Shown: positions 45,377 to 54,441 of the stretch, piece by piece | Numbering within the stretch: position 1 is the first letter of the stretch | How the letters are laid out: each line of letters opens with the position of its first letter | Assembly (NCBI GenBank): GCA_018240745.1 | Contig: JAFEFF010000193.1 | Span: forward strand, 1 to 64,000 | From: Pseudomonadota bacterium | GTDB taxonomy: Bacteria; Pseudomonadota; Alphaproteobacteria; Reyranellales; Reyranellaceae | Direction: 5' to 3' | DNA: 64,000 bases | Made by a program: the position numbers and the translations under genes | The notes under the pieces: generated by a model | What the model saw: only the letters and a program-made list of their open reading frames with translations | Databases searched by the model: none | What the model was told of the DNA's origin: nothing

Positions 45377-45394
45377 GCCAATTCTCCCAAGCCC

Positions 45395-46732
45395 TTAGTC
45401 GGCGAGCCCGTGCTCGTTGCCGACATAACCGTGGCGATGGCCGAACCGTTCGGTCATCACCGTTGCGAAATCCTTGTCCGGCCCGGCGATCCAGCCGCCG
45501 GCGCGTACAGCATAGCGCGCGGCCGAGCCGGCCGCCTTGGGCACCTCGCCGCTGGCCAGGGCCCGCGCCGCGCCCATGATCAGCTTGCGGAACTCGACGA
45601 TGCCGAAATCGGTCGGGCCGAGATGCTCGCGCGTGCGGTCCTGGATAGGGCCCTGGCTGTCCTGGATGGCGGCGTCCTGCTCGCTCACGCCCATGATGCC
45701 GGTGAAGCTCTCGGTCTTCTGCTTCTCGCGGTCGAGCATGTAGTCGTTGCGGATATTGCGTACCGGCACGTAGTCGGCGTCGACCTCGGCATGCAGGCTG
45801 AGACCGCTGGCGTACTTCTCGCGTTCGGAGTTCGTGAACGGCCGGTCGGGCAGCCAGCTGTAGGTGTAGATCCAGCACGTGACGTCATCGACCGGCACCC
45901 AGCACTGGCCGTGATAGACGTCGCCCGGAAAGGCGACCGGCACCAGCGCATGGTTGGGCATCAGGAACTGCGAGATGCGCCAGTACTTGTCGGCTGAATC
46001 GGTCTGGCGCGCCGCGCCGATCGCAAGCCCGGTATCGTGACCGAGGATCGCGAACCTGGGCCGCGGATCGTCCATCACCCAGCGGATGCGGTCCTGCAGC
46101 TCCTGTCCCGCACCGATCGCCGAGGTGGTCCGGAAGATCTCCAGCTTGGCCTTCTCGTCCCTGGTCGGCACCCTGTGCAGGAACGAGAAGTGCGCCGTGT
46201 CGATCGCGCCTTCGAGGCTCTGCACCCAGTTGCAATCCTGCCATTTCTTGGAGACGTAGCGATGCGATGCCGGCACGAGCCCGAGCTCGAGTTGCGGCAG
46301 CTCCGGCACCTGCTCTCGCGGGCCCATGTATACCCAAACGATGTCGGCCCACTCGCGCACCGGATAGGCGTGCAGCTTGATGGTATTCTTGTACGAAGAC
46401 TCGGGCGGGGACGTCGGCAGGTCGACGCAGTTGCCCTGGACGTCGAACTTCCAGCCGTGGAAGGCGCAGCGCAGGCCGCACTCCTCGTTGCGGCCGTAGT
46501 ACAGATTGGCGCCGCGATGCGGGCAGTGCGGCTCGACGATGCCGATGCGGCCTTCTGTGTCTCGGAAGGCGAGCAGGTCTTCGCCCAGAATCCTGATCTT
46601 CTTCGGGGGGCCGTCGCGCCCGGGCAGTTCCTCGCTCAGCAGGGCCGGCATCCAGAACCGGCGCAGCAGCGCGCCCATCGGCGTGTCCTTGCCGCTTCTC
46701 GTGAGGAACTCGTTGTCGGCCCTGCTGAGCAT
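45395..46732 (-). CDS. Rieske non-heme iron oxygenase (copy 1)
   Basis: A 445-residue aromatic-ring oxygenase component of the single-polypeptide VanA/phthalate-oxygenase type. The Rieske 2Fe-2S ligands are in CPHRGANLYYGRNEECGLRCAFHGW (two CxH/CxxH pairs, about residues 70-94, spaced over the loop). The mononuclear iron site is EGAIDTAHFSFLH. It hydroxylates or O-demethylates an aromatic substrate and needs a separate reductase, which is not seen here. It overlaps the homologous upstream gene by one base (TGATG). Confidence 0.92.
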   Translation of the reverse strand: MLSRADNEFLTRSGKDTPMGALLRRFWMPALLSEELPGRDGPPKKIRILGEDLLAFRDTEGRIGIVEPHCPHRGANLYYGRNEECGLRCAFHGWKFDVQGNCVDLPTSPPESSYKNTIKLHAYPVREWADIVWVYMGPREQVPELPQLELGLVPASHRYVSKKWQDCNWVQSLEGAIDTAHFSFLHRVPTRDEKAKLEIFRTTSAIGAGQELQDRIRWVMDDPRPRFAILGHDTGLAIGAARQTDSADKYWRISQFLMPNHALVPVAFPGDVYHGQCWVPVDDVTCWIYTYSWLPDRPFTNSEREKYASGLSLHAEVDADYVPVRNIRNDYMLDREKQKTESFTGIMGVSEQDAAIQDSQGPIQDRTREHLGPTDFGIVEFRKLIMGAARALASGEVPKAAGSAARYAVRAGGWIAGPDKDFATVMTERFGHRHGYVGNEHGLAD

Positions 46733-48066
46733 CAGTCCCCCAGACCGTATTGCTGGCCGACGTAGCCGCGCGTGTGGCCGAAGCGCGCCGTCATCACGGC
46801 ATCGAGATTCTTGTCCGGTGCGGCGACGGCGCCGCCGGCGCGCACGGCATAGCGGCTCGACGAGCCGGCGGCCTTCGGTTCTGCGCCGGTCTGCAGGGCA
46901 CGCGCCGAGCTCATCAGCAGCTTGCGGAACTCGACGATGGCGACGTCGGTCGGGCCGAGATGCTCCTTCGTGCGATCCTGGATCGGACCCATGCTGTCCT
47001 GGATCGCGGCATCCTGCTCGCTGACGCCGACGATGCCGGTGAAGCTCTCGTCCTTCTGGGCCTGGCGATCGAGCAGGTAGTCGTTGCGCGGGTTGCGCAG
47101 CGGCACGTAGTGGTCGTCGATCTCGGCATGCACGTTGAAGCCTGAATCGAACTTGGCACGTTCTGTATTGCTGAACGGCCGGTCGGGCTGCCAGCAGTAG
47201 GTGTAGATCCAGCACGACTTGTCATCGACCGGCACCCAGCACTGGCCGTAGTAGATCTCGCCGGGAAAGGCGGTCGGCGTGTAGGCGTGATTGGGCATCA
47301 GGAACTGGGAGATGCGCCAGTAGAGGTCGGCACCATCGGTCTTGCGCGCCGCGCCGATCAGCAGGCCGGCATCGTGGCCGTGGACGGTGAACTTCGGCCG
47401 CGGGTCGTTGTGAATCCAGCGGATGCGGTCGTCGGGCGTCGACTGGTCGGCGATCGCGGCCTTGGCGAGCGCCGCGCGCGCCTTGGCATCATCCTTGGCC
47501 AGCACGGCATGCAGGAAGGAGAAGTGCGCGGTATCGAGCGCGCCTTCGACGCTCTGCACCCAGTTGCAGTCCTGCCATTTCTTGGTGACGTAGCGGCTCG
47601 ACGCCGGCACGAGACCAAGCTCGAGCTGGGGCAGCTCGGGCATCTTGTCCCTGGGGCCCATATAGACCCAGACGATGTCGGCCCATTCGCGCACCGGATA
47701 GGCGAGCAGCTTGATGGTGTCCTTGTAGGAGGATTCGGGTGGCGAGGTCGGCAGGTCGACGCAGTTGCCATCGACATCGAACTTCCAGCCGTGGAAGGCG
47801 CAGCGGATGCCGCACTCCTCGTTGCGGCCGTAGTAGAGACCGGCGCCGCGATGTGGGCAGTGCGGCTCGACGATGCCGATACGGCCGTTGGTGTCGCGAA
47901 AGGCCAGCAGGTCCTCGCCGAGTACCTTGATCTTCTTGGGCGGCCCGTCACGTTCCGGCAGCTCCTCGCTGAGCAGCGCCGGCATCCAGAACCGGCGCAG
48001 CAGGTCGCCCATCGGCGTGCCCGGGCCGGTGTGGGTGAGGAAGTCGTTGTCCGCCTTGCTCAGCAT
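46732..48066 (-). CDS. Rieske non-heme iron oxygenase (copy 2)
   Basis: A 444-residue close paralogue of the downstream gene, with the same Rieske segment (CPHRGAGLYYGRNEECGIRCAF...) and iron site EGALDTAHFSFLH. The two differ mainly in the middle third (ILAKDDAKARAALAKAA-type region versus VPTRDEKAKLEIFRTTSA), the part that usually lines the substrate pocket. GAGGAG precedes the ATG. This gene is first in the oxygenase-oxygenase-GST transcript and is separated from metY by a long palindromic element. Confidence 0.92.
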   Translation of the reverse strand: MLSKADNDFLTHTGPGTPMGDLLRRFWMPALLSEELPERDGPPKKIKVLGEDLLAFRDTNGRIGIVEPHCPHRGAGLYYGRNEECGIRCAFHGWKFDVDGNCVDLPTSPPESSYKDTIKLLAYPVREWADIVWVYMGPRDKMPELPQLELGLVPASSRYVTKKWQDCNWVQSVEGALDTAHFSFLHAVLAKDDAKARAALAKAAIADQSTPDDRIRWIHNDPRPKFTVHGHDAGLLIGAARKTDGADLYWRISQFLMPNHAYTPTAFPGEIYYGQCWVPVDDKSCWIYTYCWQPDRPFSNTERAKFDSGFNVHAEIDDHYVPLRNPRNDYLLDRQAQKDESFTGIVGVSEQDAAIQDSMGPIQDRTKEHLGPTDVAIVEFRKLLMSSARALQTGAEPKAAGSSSRYAVRAGGAVAAPDKNLDAVMTARFGHTRGYVGQQYGLGD

Positions 48067-48085
48067 CGTCTCCTCATTCCATTCT

Positions 48086-48215
48086 TTCCTCCCTGGCGAA
48101 GCCGGGGAGGTGCGCCGAAGAGGCGGAGGGGTCATGGGCCGCAGTCATGCTGTCACCCATGACCCCTCCGTCGCGCACTACCGCGCCACCTCCCCGCGCT
48201 TCGCGCAGGGAGGAA
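48086..48215. repeat. 130-bp imperfect palindromic element
   Basis: Outer arms TTCCTCCCTGGCGAAGC.../...CGCTTCGCGCAGGGAGGAA and perfect 15-base inner arms CGGAGGGGTCATGGG/CCCATGACCCCTCCG surround a short centre. It begins exactly next to the metY stop codon. The right half shares CGCGCCACCTCCCC with the hairpin near position 168. It could be a MITE-like dispersed repeat and will also fold in the transcript as a terminator-like structure. Confidence 0.75.
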
Positions 48216-49505
48216 TTATGCGCCCGTCGCCTTCTCCAAAGCTTGCGCCAAGTCGGCGATGATGTCCTCAACCGTTTCGATGCCTATCGACAGGCGAATA
48301 ACGTCCGGTCCGGCGCCGGCGGCGGTCCGCTGCTCATCGGTGAGCTGGCGATGCGTGGTCGAGGCGGGATGGATGATCAGGCTCTTGGCATCGCCGATGT
48401 TGGCAACGTGGGAAAACAGATCGACGCTGTCGACCACCTTCATGCCGACCTCGTAGCCGCCCTTGACGCCGAAGGTGAAGATCGAGCCGGCGCCTTTCGG
48501 CAGGTATTTTCGGGCGAGCGCATTGTACTTGTTCGACGGCAGGCCGGCGTAGTTGACCCACGCCACGGCCGGATGCCTCTCCAGCCACTGCGCGACCTCG
48601 AGGGCATTGGCGCAGTGCCGTTCCATGCGCAGTCCCAGCGTCTCCATGCCGAGCATGGTGAGCCAGGCATTCATCGGCGCCTGGGTCGGACCGAGATCGC
48701 GCAGGCCGACGGCGTGGCTGTGGAAGGTGTAGGCCATGTCGCCGAACGTCTCGAAGAAGTTGAGGCCGTGATAGGCAGGCTCCGGCCCGGCAAGGCTCGG
48801 GAACTTGCCGCTCTTCGCCCAGTCGAATTTGCCGGAGTCCACGACAGCGCCGCCCATCGCCGTGCCGGTGCCGCTCAGGAACTTGGTGGTCGAATGGATG
48901 ACCAGCGTCGCGCCGTAGTCGATCGGCTTGCACAGCCACGGCGTCGCCATGGTGTTGTCGACGACCAGCGGGATGCCCGCGTCGTCGGCGATCCTGGCGA
49001 TCGCCTCGAGATCGCTGATCACACCACCGGGATTGGCGAGGCTCTCGATGAAGAAGGCCTTGGTCGTGTCGGTGAGCGCGCGCTTGAAGTTGTCGGGTGT
49101 GTCGGCATCGACGATGTGCGCCTTCCAGCCGAACTTCGGATAGGTGTTCTTCATCTGCTGCAGCGAGCCGCCGTAGAGGCGGGACGAGGCGACGACCTCG
49201 TCGCCCGGCTGCATCAGCGGGAACAGCGCCAGCACCTGCGCCGAGTGACCCGACGCGGTGACGGTGCAGCCGCGGCCGCCCTCCAGCGTCGCCAGGCGAG
49301 TCTCGAGTGCCGCATTGGTTGGATTGGTCAGGCGCGAATAGATGAAGCCCACGGTCTGCAGGTTGAACAGCGCGGCGGCGTGGTCGGCGTCGTCGAAGGC
49401 ATAGGCCGTAGTCTGGTAGATCGGCAGGGCGCGCGCGCCCGTCGCCGGGTCGGGACCGGCGCCGGCATGGATCGACAGCGTTTCGAAGCCGTAGGTCTTG
49501 CTCAT
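48216..49505 (-). CDS. metY: O-acetylhomoserine sulfhydrylase
   Basis: A 429-residue PLP enzyme of the Cys/Met-metabolism family forming homocysteine from O-acetylhomoserine and sulfide. It starts YGFETLSIHAGAGPDPATGARALPIYQTTAYAF. The PLP lysine is in VIHSTTKFLSGTGTAMGG, with VDNTMATPWLCKP before it, and the length plus the GYEVGMKVVDSVDLFSHVANIGDAKSL insert distinguish it from MetB/MetZ. The ATG overlaps the stop of the lactonase gene by one base. No SAM riboswitch is visible upstream. Confidence 0.93.
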   Translation of the reverse strand: MSKTYGFETLSIHAGAGPDPATGARALPIYQTTAYAFDDADHAAALFNLQTVGFIYSRLTNPTNAALETRLATLEGGRGCTVTASGHSAQVLALFPLMQPGDEVVASSRLYGGSLQQMKNTYPKFGWKAHIVDADTPDNFKRALTDTTKAFFIESLANPGGVISDLEAIARIADDAGIPLVVDNTMATPWLCKPIDYGATLVIHSTTKFLSGTGTAMGGAVVDSGKFDWAKSGKFPSLAGPEPAYHGLNFFETFGDMAYTFHSHAVGLRDLGPTQAPMNAWLTMLGMETLGLRMERHCANALEVAQWLERHPAVAWVNYAGLPSNKYNALARKYLPKGAGSIFTFGVKGGYEVGMKVVDSVDLFSHVANIGDAKSLIIHPASTTHRQLTDEQRTAAGAGPDVIRLSIGIETVEDIIADLAQALEKATGA

Positions 49506-50566
49506 CAGGACGCTCCACTGAAGATGATGCAGGCAGGGCTCGGCACCTTCACCCTGATCGAGGTCGGTGACAGTTTGCCGTCGCGCTCGACCTTGTAACC
49601 GACAATCGAATGGCCGCCCTGGTTGGCGACATAGAGGAACCGCTGCCGGGGCTCGAAGCAGAAGAAGCGCGGCACGCCGCCCTTGGTCGGCACCCATTGC
49701 CGCGACGTCAGAGTGCCTTTGGCCGGATCGATGCCGAATACGCCGATGCTGTCGTGGCCGCGGTTGGAGACGTAGACGTTGCGGCCGGCACGATCGACCC
49801 AGATCTCGGCGCCGGTGCTGTAACCGGTGAAGTCCGAGGGCGTCGACGGTATGCGCTGGATCGGCGTGAGCTGGCCGCTCTTGCGGTCCTGGCGATAGGT
49901 CGTCACGGTCGAATCGAGCTCGTTGATCACGTAGGCGAGCGCCTTCCTGGGATGGAAGTCGATGTGGCGTGGCGCGGCGCCCGGGCGTGCGGCGACCTCG
50001 TTGACGTAGACGGCGACGCAGCGCCTGGGATCGATCCGGTAGGTCATGACGCTGTCCGCGCCCTTGTTCGGCACGTAGAAGAAACGGCCCTGGCGATCGA
50101 GCGGATTGTGGTGCGGCCGGATGTTCTTTTGCTCGGTGCGATGCGGACCCAAGGCGCCCCTGAGCGTCGTCAGCGTCGGGTAGGGGCCGAGCGCCCCGTC
50201 CTCCTTCACCGGAAACACCGCGATCGAATCGGTGCCGTAGTTGGTGACGAACAGGAACTTGCCGCTCGCGTCGAGGGCGAGATGGATGGGGTTGTAGCCG
50301 CCGGTCGGTTGGCGGCCGATCACGGCGAGATGACCGGTCCTGCGGTCGATGGCGTAGGCGGTCACGTCACTGCGATCGCCATGCACCGAGTAGAGGAAGC
50401 GACCGGTCTTGTCGATGGCCAGGAACGAGGGGTTCTCGAGTCCACCGAGCAGCTGCACGTGCCTGAAGGCGCCGGTGCGCGGGTCGACGCGATAGACGTT
50501 GATGCCTTTGCCCTGGCCGTTGCGTTCGGGCGTGGTGTAGCAGCCGACGTAAGCGAAGAGTGTCAT
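49505..50566 (-). CDS. Lactonase family (6-phosphogluconolactonase-like) beta-propeller protein
   Basis: A 353-residue seven-bladed beta-propeller of the Pgl/YbhE type. Repeated blade motifs are NPSFLAIDKTGRFLYSV, NPIHLALDASGKFLFVTNYG, APRHIDFHPRKALAYVINE and WVDRAGRNVYVSNRGHDSI. Relatives hydrolyse 6-phosphogluconolactone, and some act on other lactones or have unknown roles. No signal peptide is seen, so it is likely cytosolic. It is the first gene before metY, with 41 bases to the converging-side histidine kinase stop region. Confidence 0.88.
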   Translation of the reverse strand: MTLFAYVGCYTTPERNGQGKGINVYRVDPRTGAFRHVQLLGGLENPSFLAIDKTGRFLYSVHGDRSDVTAYAIDRRTGHLAVIGRQPTGGYNPIHLALDASGKFLFVTNYGTDSIAVFPVKEDGALGPYPTLTTLRGALGPHRTEQKNIRPHHNPLDRQGRFFYVPNKGADSVMTYRIDPRRCVAVYVNEVAARPGAAPRHIDFHPRKALAYVINELDSTVTTYRQDRKSGQLTPIQRIPSTPSDFTGYSTGAEIWVDRAGRNVYVSNRGHDSIGVFGIDPAKGTLTSRQWVPTKGGVPRFFCFEPRQRFLYVANQGGHSIVGYKVERDGKLSPTSIRVKVPSPACIIFSGAS

Positions 50567-50607
50567 GGCGTCAGCATGCCGTCCGGTGACGGTGGCGACA
50601 ATCGCGC

Positions 50608-51984
50608 TTATCGGGTGAGAAGCACCGCCAGGCCCGGATGGTGGTCTTCGAGCTTGAGCGTGATGCCGTGCAGGGTTGCGATCGCCTTGACGAGGGCGAG
50701 GCCGAGGCCGCTGCCCCTGGTGGTGCGGCTGCGGTCGAGGCGATAGAAGCGATCGAACACCTTCTCGCGTTCCTCAGCGGGAATACCGGGGCCATTGTCG
50801 GCGACCTCGGCCTCGAAGCCGTTTGCTTTGGGATACAGGGCGAGGCGCACCGTGCTGCCGTCCGGCGTATGGGTCAGCGCGTTCTCGACCAGATTGGAAA
50901 AGAGCTGCGCCAGCAGCTGGCGGTCGCCGGTCATCGTCACGCCGGGCGCGACGTCGACCTCGAGCTTGTGCCGGGAATCCTCGGCCGACGGCTCGTAGGC
51001 CTCGGCGATGCTGCGCATCAGGTCGGAGAGATTGACGTCGGTGAAGGCGCTCTTCTGCGCGCCGGCCTCGATCTGGGCGATGCGCAGCAGGGCGGAGAAG
51101 ATCTCGAGCAGGCTGTCGGCCTCGGCCAGCGCCGCCTCGGTGGCCGCGTGATACTCCGCGGTGGTCGAGGCGTGCTCGCGCGCATCCTCGAGCTTCTGGC
51201 GCAGCCGGCCGAGCGGCGTGCGCAAGTCGTGGGCGATGTCGCTGCTCACCTGGCGCAGGCCGTCGAGCAGCTGCTGGATGCGGTCCAGCATGGCGTTGAG
51301 GCCGATGACCAGCTGGTCGATCTCGTCGTTGTTGCCGCGCACCGGGATGCGGGCGCTGAGGTCGCCCTCCATGATGGCGCGACTGGTGCGGCCGATCGTG
51401 TCGATGCGGCGCACGAAGTTGCCACCCAGCAGTACGCCGCCGCCGATCGCCAGCAGCAGGGTGAGCCCGCCCGCCCAGATGAAGGCACGCACGATGGCAT
51501 GCTGCATGTCGATCAGCCGGCTCGCATCCTGCGCCACCAGCACGAAGGTGCCGTCGGGCAGGGTGAGGCCGAAGCCGGTCAGCTTGGCGCGCGCATCGTT
51601 GGGCTCGCCGCTGTCGCGGTCGTGCACGAAGTCGACCACGCCCTCGACCGGCGGCATGCCCGGCAGGTTGCCGACCACGACCTGTTGGGTCGGCGCCTGC
51701 ACGAGGTAGTAGATCGGCCCGCGCGTGCGATAGCTCATGCGCCGCGTGACCTGCTCGGCGAGGCCGAGCAGGCCGTAGCGGCGATCGATCTCGGCAAGCT
51801 GCAGGGCCTCGGTGCGCAATACCTCCTGCATGTCGTTCTGCATCGCCGCGGTGGCGATCACGAACACCGTCGCGAACAGCACGCAGGCCGACACCACGAA
51901 CAGACCGGCATAGATCAGGGTCAGCCGAAAGGTGGCCGACCGCAGAATCCGGGCAAGCGGTCTAATCCTGTGTCCGGATGACAT
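50608..51984 (-). CDS. Two-component sensor histidine kinase
   Basis: A 458-residue inner-membrane kinase. Transmembrane helix 1 lies near residues 18-42 and helix 2 near 165-190, bracketing a periplasmic sensor of about 120 residues. A HAMP domain (RRIDTIGRTSRAIMEGDLSARI) follows, then the H-box VSSDIAHDLRTPLGRLRQ with the phosphorylated His, and the ATPase region NLVENALTHTP, NGPGIP and GSGLGLALVKAIA. It overlaps the regulator gene by 23 bases at the chosen ATG. The signal sensed is unknown. Confidence 0.93.
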   Translation of the reverse strand: MSSGHRIRPLARILRSATFRLTLIYAGLFVVSACVLFATVFVIATAAMQNDMQEVLRTEALQLAEIDRRYGLLGLAEQVTRRMSYRTRGPIYYLVQAPTQQVVVGNLPGMPPVEGVVDFVHDRDSGEPNDARAKLTGFGLTLPDGTFVLVAQDASRLIDMQHAIVRAFIWAGGLTLLLAIGGGVLLGGNFVRRIDTIGRTSRAIMEGDLSARIPVRGNNDEIDQLVIGLNAMLDRIQQLLDGLRQVSSDIAHDLRTPLGRLRQKLEDAREHASTTAEYHAATEAALAEADSLLEIFSALLRIAQIEAGAQKSAFTDVNLSDLMRSIAEAYEPSAEDSRHKLEVDVAPGVTMTGDRQLLAQLFSNLVENALTHTPDGSTVRLALYPKANGFEAEVADNGPGIPAEEREKVFDRFYRLDRSRTTRGSGLGLALVKAIATLHGITLKLEDHHPGLAVLLTR

Positions 51985-52636
51985 AGCCTGCACCTCGAAC
52001 GGTGTGCAGCAGCGGCTTGTCGAAGCCCTTGTCGATCTTGGAGCGCAGGCGCGAGATGTGTGTCTCGACGATGTTGGTCTTGGGATCGAAGTGGAAATCC
52101 CAGACTTTCTCCAGGAGCATCGTCCGGGTGACGATCTCGCCGGCGTGCCGCATCAGGTACTCGAGAATCTTGAACTCCTGGGCGAGCAGGTCGATGCGCT
52201 TTCCGCCGCGCGTCACGGCGCGCGACAGCAGGTCGACCTCGAGATCGCCGACCTTGAGCGACGTGGTGGCCACGATCGGCGGGCGGCGGGCGAGGGCGCC
52301 GACGCGTGCCAGCAGTTCCGCGAAGGCGAACGGCTTGACCAGATAGTCGTCGCCACCGGCCTCCAACCCGGCCACCCGGTCGTCGACGCCCGCCATGGTG
52401 GTCAGGAACAGGACCGGGGTTCGCGTCCCGGACGCGCGAGCGGCCTTGACCAGGCTCAGTCCGTCCATCTTCGGCAGGTTTCGGTCGACGATCATCACGT
52501 CATACGGCTCGCCGGTCGCCATGTAGAGGCCGTCCCGGCCATTGTCGGTCTTGTCCACCACGTGGCCATGCTCGCGCAGGCCCTTGGCGATGTAATCGGC
52601 CGTTTGGCTATCGTCTTCAATCAAAAGGATTTTCAC
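51962..52636 (-). CDS. OmpR/PhoB-family response regulator
   Basis: A 224-residue regulator. The receiver domain (residues 1-115) has acidic EDD at 7-9, phosphoacceptor Asp51 in MIVDRNLPKMDG and Lys in DDYLVKPFAF. The C-terminal winged helix has LLAQEFKILEYLMRHAGEIVTR and TNIVETHISRLRSKID with VRGAGYVI. The GTG start gives the canonical VKILLIEDD; a longer ATG version would add a non-conserved 12-residue lead. It is divergent from the htrA gene, which may be a target. Confidence 0.94.
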   Translation of the reverse strand: MKILLIEDDSQTADYIAKGLREHGHVVDKTDNGRDGLYMATGEPYDVMIVDRNLPKMDGLSLVKAARASGTRTPVLFLTTMAGVDDRVAGLEAGGDDYLVKPFAFAELLARVGALARRPPIVATTSLKVGDLEVDLLSRAVTRGGKRIDLLAQEFKILEYLMRHAGEIVTRTMLLEKVWDFHFDPKTNIVETHISRLRSKIDKGFDKPLLHTVRGAGYVIRTQD

Positions 52637-52731
52637 CGGCCCAACTATACAAACATTCAATGTTGCGGCCATGGGGGCGCCATGGGTCGGGACCCATATT
52701 CCTCCTGCGAGCAGACAGGAGGCTCACCCCA

Positions 52732-54234
52732 ATGACCAAGAAGACCACATCCCGCGTCCTTGCCGCCCTTGCGCTGACCACCGCGCTGACGGCCCCGGCA
52801 ATCATCGTTCCCCTGGTGACGGCGCCCCCCGCCATCGCCGGAGAGGCCATCCCGCACGACTTCTCCGACCTCGCCGCCAAGGTGACGCCGGCCGTGGTGA
52901 ACGTGCAGGTGACCATGAAGCTCGGGTCCTCGGACGACGACATGCAGATGTCCGACCGCGACCGCTCCGCCCAGCAGCAACTCGAGGAGTTCATGCGCCA
53001 GTTCGCCGAGCGCTTCGGCCAGCAGGGCCAGCATCAGCAGCGCGTCCATCCCAAGGCCCAGGCGGTCGGCACCGGTTTCATCATCGATCCTTCGGGCATC
53101 ATCGTGACCAACTTCCATGTCGCCGGTAAGGCGGACTCGATCACGGTCACCCTGCAGGACGGCCGCAAGCTGACGGCCAAGCTGCTGGGCGGCGACGAGA
53201 AGACCGATCTCGCCGTGCTCAAGGTCAAGAGCGACAAGCCGCTGCCCTACGTCGAGTTCGAGGAAGCGAACAAGGTCAAGGTCGGCCAGCCGGTGATGGC
53301 GGTTGGCAACCCGTTCGGCCTCGGCGGCACCGTGACGACCGGCATCGTGTCGGCGCGCGGCCGCGACATCCAGTCCGGCCCGTTCGACGACTACATCCAG
53401 ACCGACGCGGCAATCAACCGCGGGAACTCCGGCGGCCCGCTGTTCGACATGGACGGCAAGGTCATCGGCATCAACACCGCGATCTTCTCGCCGACCGGCG
53501 GCTCGATCGGGTTGGGCTTCGCCATCCCGTCCAGCATTGCCCAGCCGGTGGTGAACCAGCTCCGCGATCATGGGCGGGTCGAGCGCGGGCTGTTGGGCGT
53601 CCAGATCCAGCCGGTGACGGACGATATCGCCAGCAGCCTGTCGCTCGGCTCGACCAAGGGCGCCCTGGTGGCCCAGGTCGAACCGAACAGCTCGGCCTCC
53701 AAGGCGGGCGTTCAGTCGGGCGACATCATCAAGAGCGTCGACGGCAAGGATATCCCGACCGTCCGCGACCTGACCCGAACGATCGCCAGCTTCACGCCGG
53801 GCAGCACGGTCAAGCTCGGCCTGGTTCGCGACGGCAAGGACATGACGGTGAGCGCCAAGCTCGGCGACTACGCCAACATGAACAAGCAGGCCAAGGCCGA
53901 CGAGGACAACGACAAGAGCCAGGACAGCAAGGTCTCGCCGGGCTCGTTCGGGTTCTCGCTGGCGCCCATCTCCCCCGAGGCGCGCCAGCAGCTCGGCATC
54001 AAGGACGGCGTCAAGGGTGCCCTGATCGCCTCCGTCGAGTCGGGCAGCCCGGCTGAAGACCAGGGCCTGCGCGCCGGCGACATCATCCAGCAGGTCGGCC
54101 AGCACCCGGTCGACGGACCGAAGGATGCCGCGGCCAAGCTGAAAGAGGCCAAGGAAACCAAGAAGCCTGTGCTCATGAAAGTCTATCGGGAGGGCTCAAC
54201 CCGCTTCGTCGCTGTATCTCCCCGGGCGAGCTAA
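52732..54234 (+). CDS. degP: Periplasmic serine protease, Do/HtrA family
   Basis: A 500-residue quality-control protease/chaperone. The signal peptide ends near residue 36 (APPAIAG). The protease domain shows His129 in TNFHVAG, Asp159 in EKTDLAVL and Ser233 in GNSGGPLF. Two PDZ domains follow (about 280-385 and 405-495). An acidic, charged linker (KADEDNDKSQDS) separates the PDZs. AGGAGG stands about ten bases before the ATG. Divergent from the two-component genes, suggesting envelope-stress control. Confidence 0.95.
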   Translation: MTKKTTSRVLAALALTTALTAPAIIVPLVTAPPAIAGEAIPHDFSDLAAKVTPAVVNVQVTMKLGSSDDDMQMSDRDRSAQQQLEEFMRQFAERFGQQGQHQQRVHPKAQAVGTGFIIDPSGIIVTNFHVAGKADSITVTLQDGRKLTAKLLGGDEKTDLAVLKVKSDKPLPYVEFEEANKVKVGQPVMAVGNPFGLGGTVTTGIVSARGRDIQSGPFDDYIQTDAAINRGNSGGPLFDMDGKVIGINTAIFSPTGGSIGLGFAIPSSIAQPVVNQLRDHGRVERGLLGVQIQPVTDDIASSLSLGSTKGALVAQVEPNSSASKAGVQSGDIIKSVDGKDIPTVRDLTRTIASFTPGSTVKLGLVRDGKDMTVSAKLGDYANMNKQAKADEDNDKSQDSKVSPGSFGFSLAPISPEARQQLGIKDGVKGALIASVESGSPAEDQGLRAGDIIQQVGQHPVDGPKDAAAKLKEAKETKKPVLMKVYREGSTRFVAVSPRAS

Positions 54235-54253
54235 GCGGACGACCTTCCGACGG

Positions 54254-54285
54254 AGCCGGCGATGGCCCCACCATCGCCGGCTTTG
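54254..54285 (+). terminator. Terminator-like hairpin after the HtrA gene
   Basis: A perfect 12-pair stem AGCCGGCGATGG/CCATCGCCGGCT with a CCCCA loop, followed by only a short TT. The remaining bases up to 54441 show no further gene. Confidence 0.7.
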
Positions 54286-54441
54286 CCGTGTCTGGGGGCT
54301 GGAGGTGGGGCCTGCGGACCCTGGGTCTGGGAGTGGGGCTCCCAGACTTCCCGCCTCGGTGGGAAGCCTCCGAAGCTGTTCAGTTGGCGCTTCTCCACGC
54401 TTCTCCGCGCGCACCGTGGACGATGGTAGAATACCGCCCCA

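Noticed and set aside
48086-48215. A CRISPR array suggested by repeated GGGAGG/CCTCCC boxes
   Set aside because: There are only inverted, not direct, repeats, no regular spacers and no cas genes in the window.
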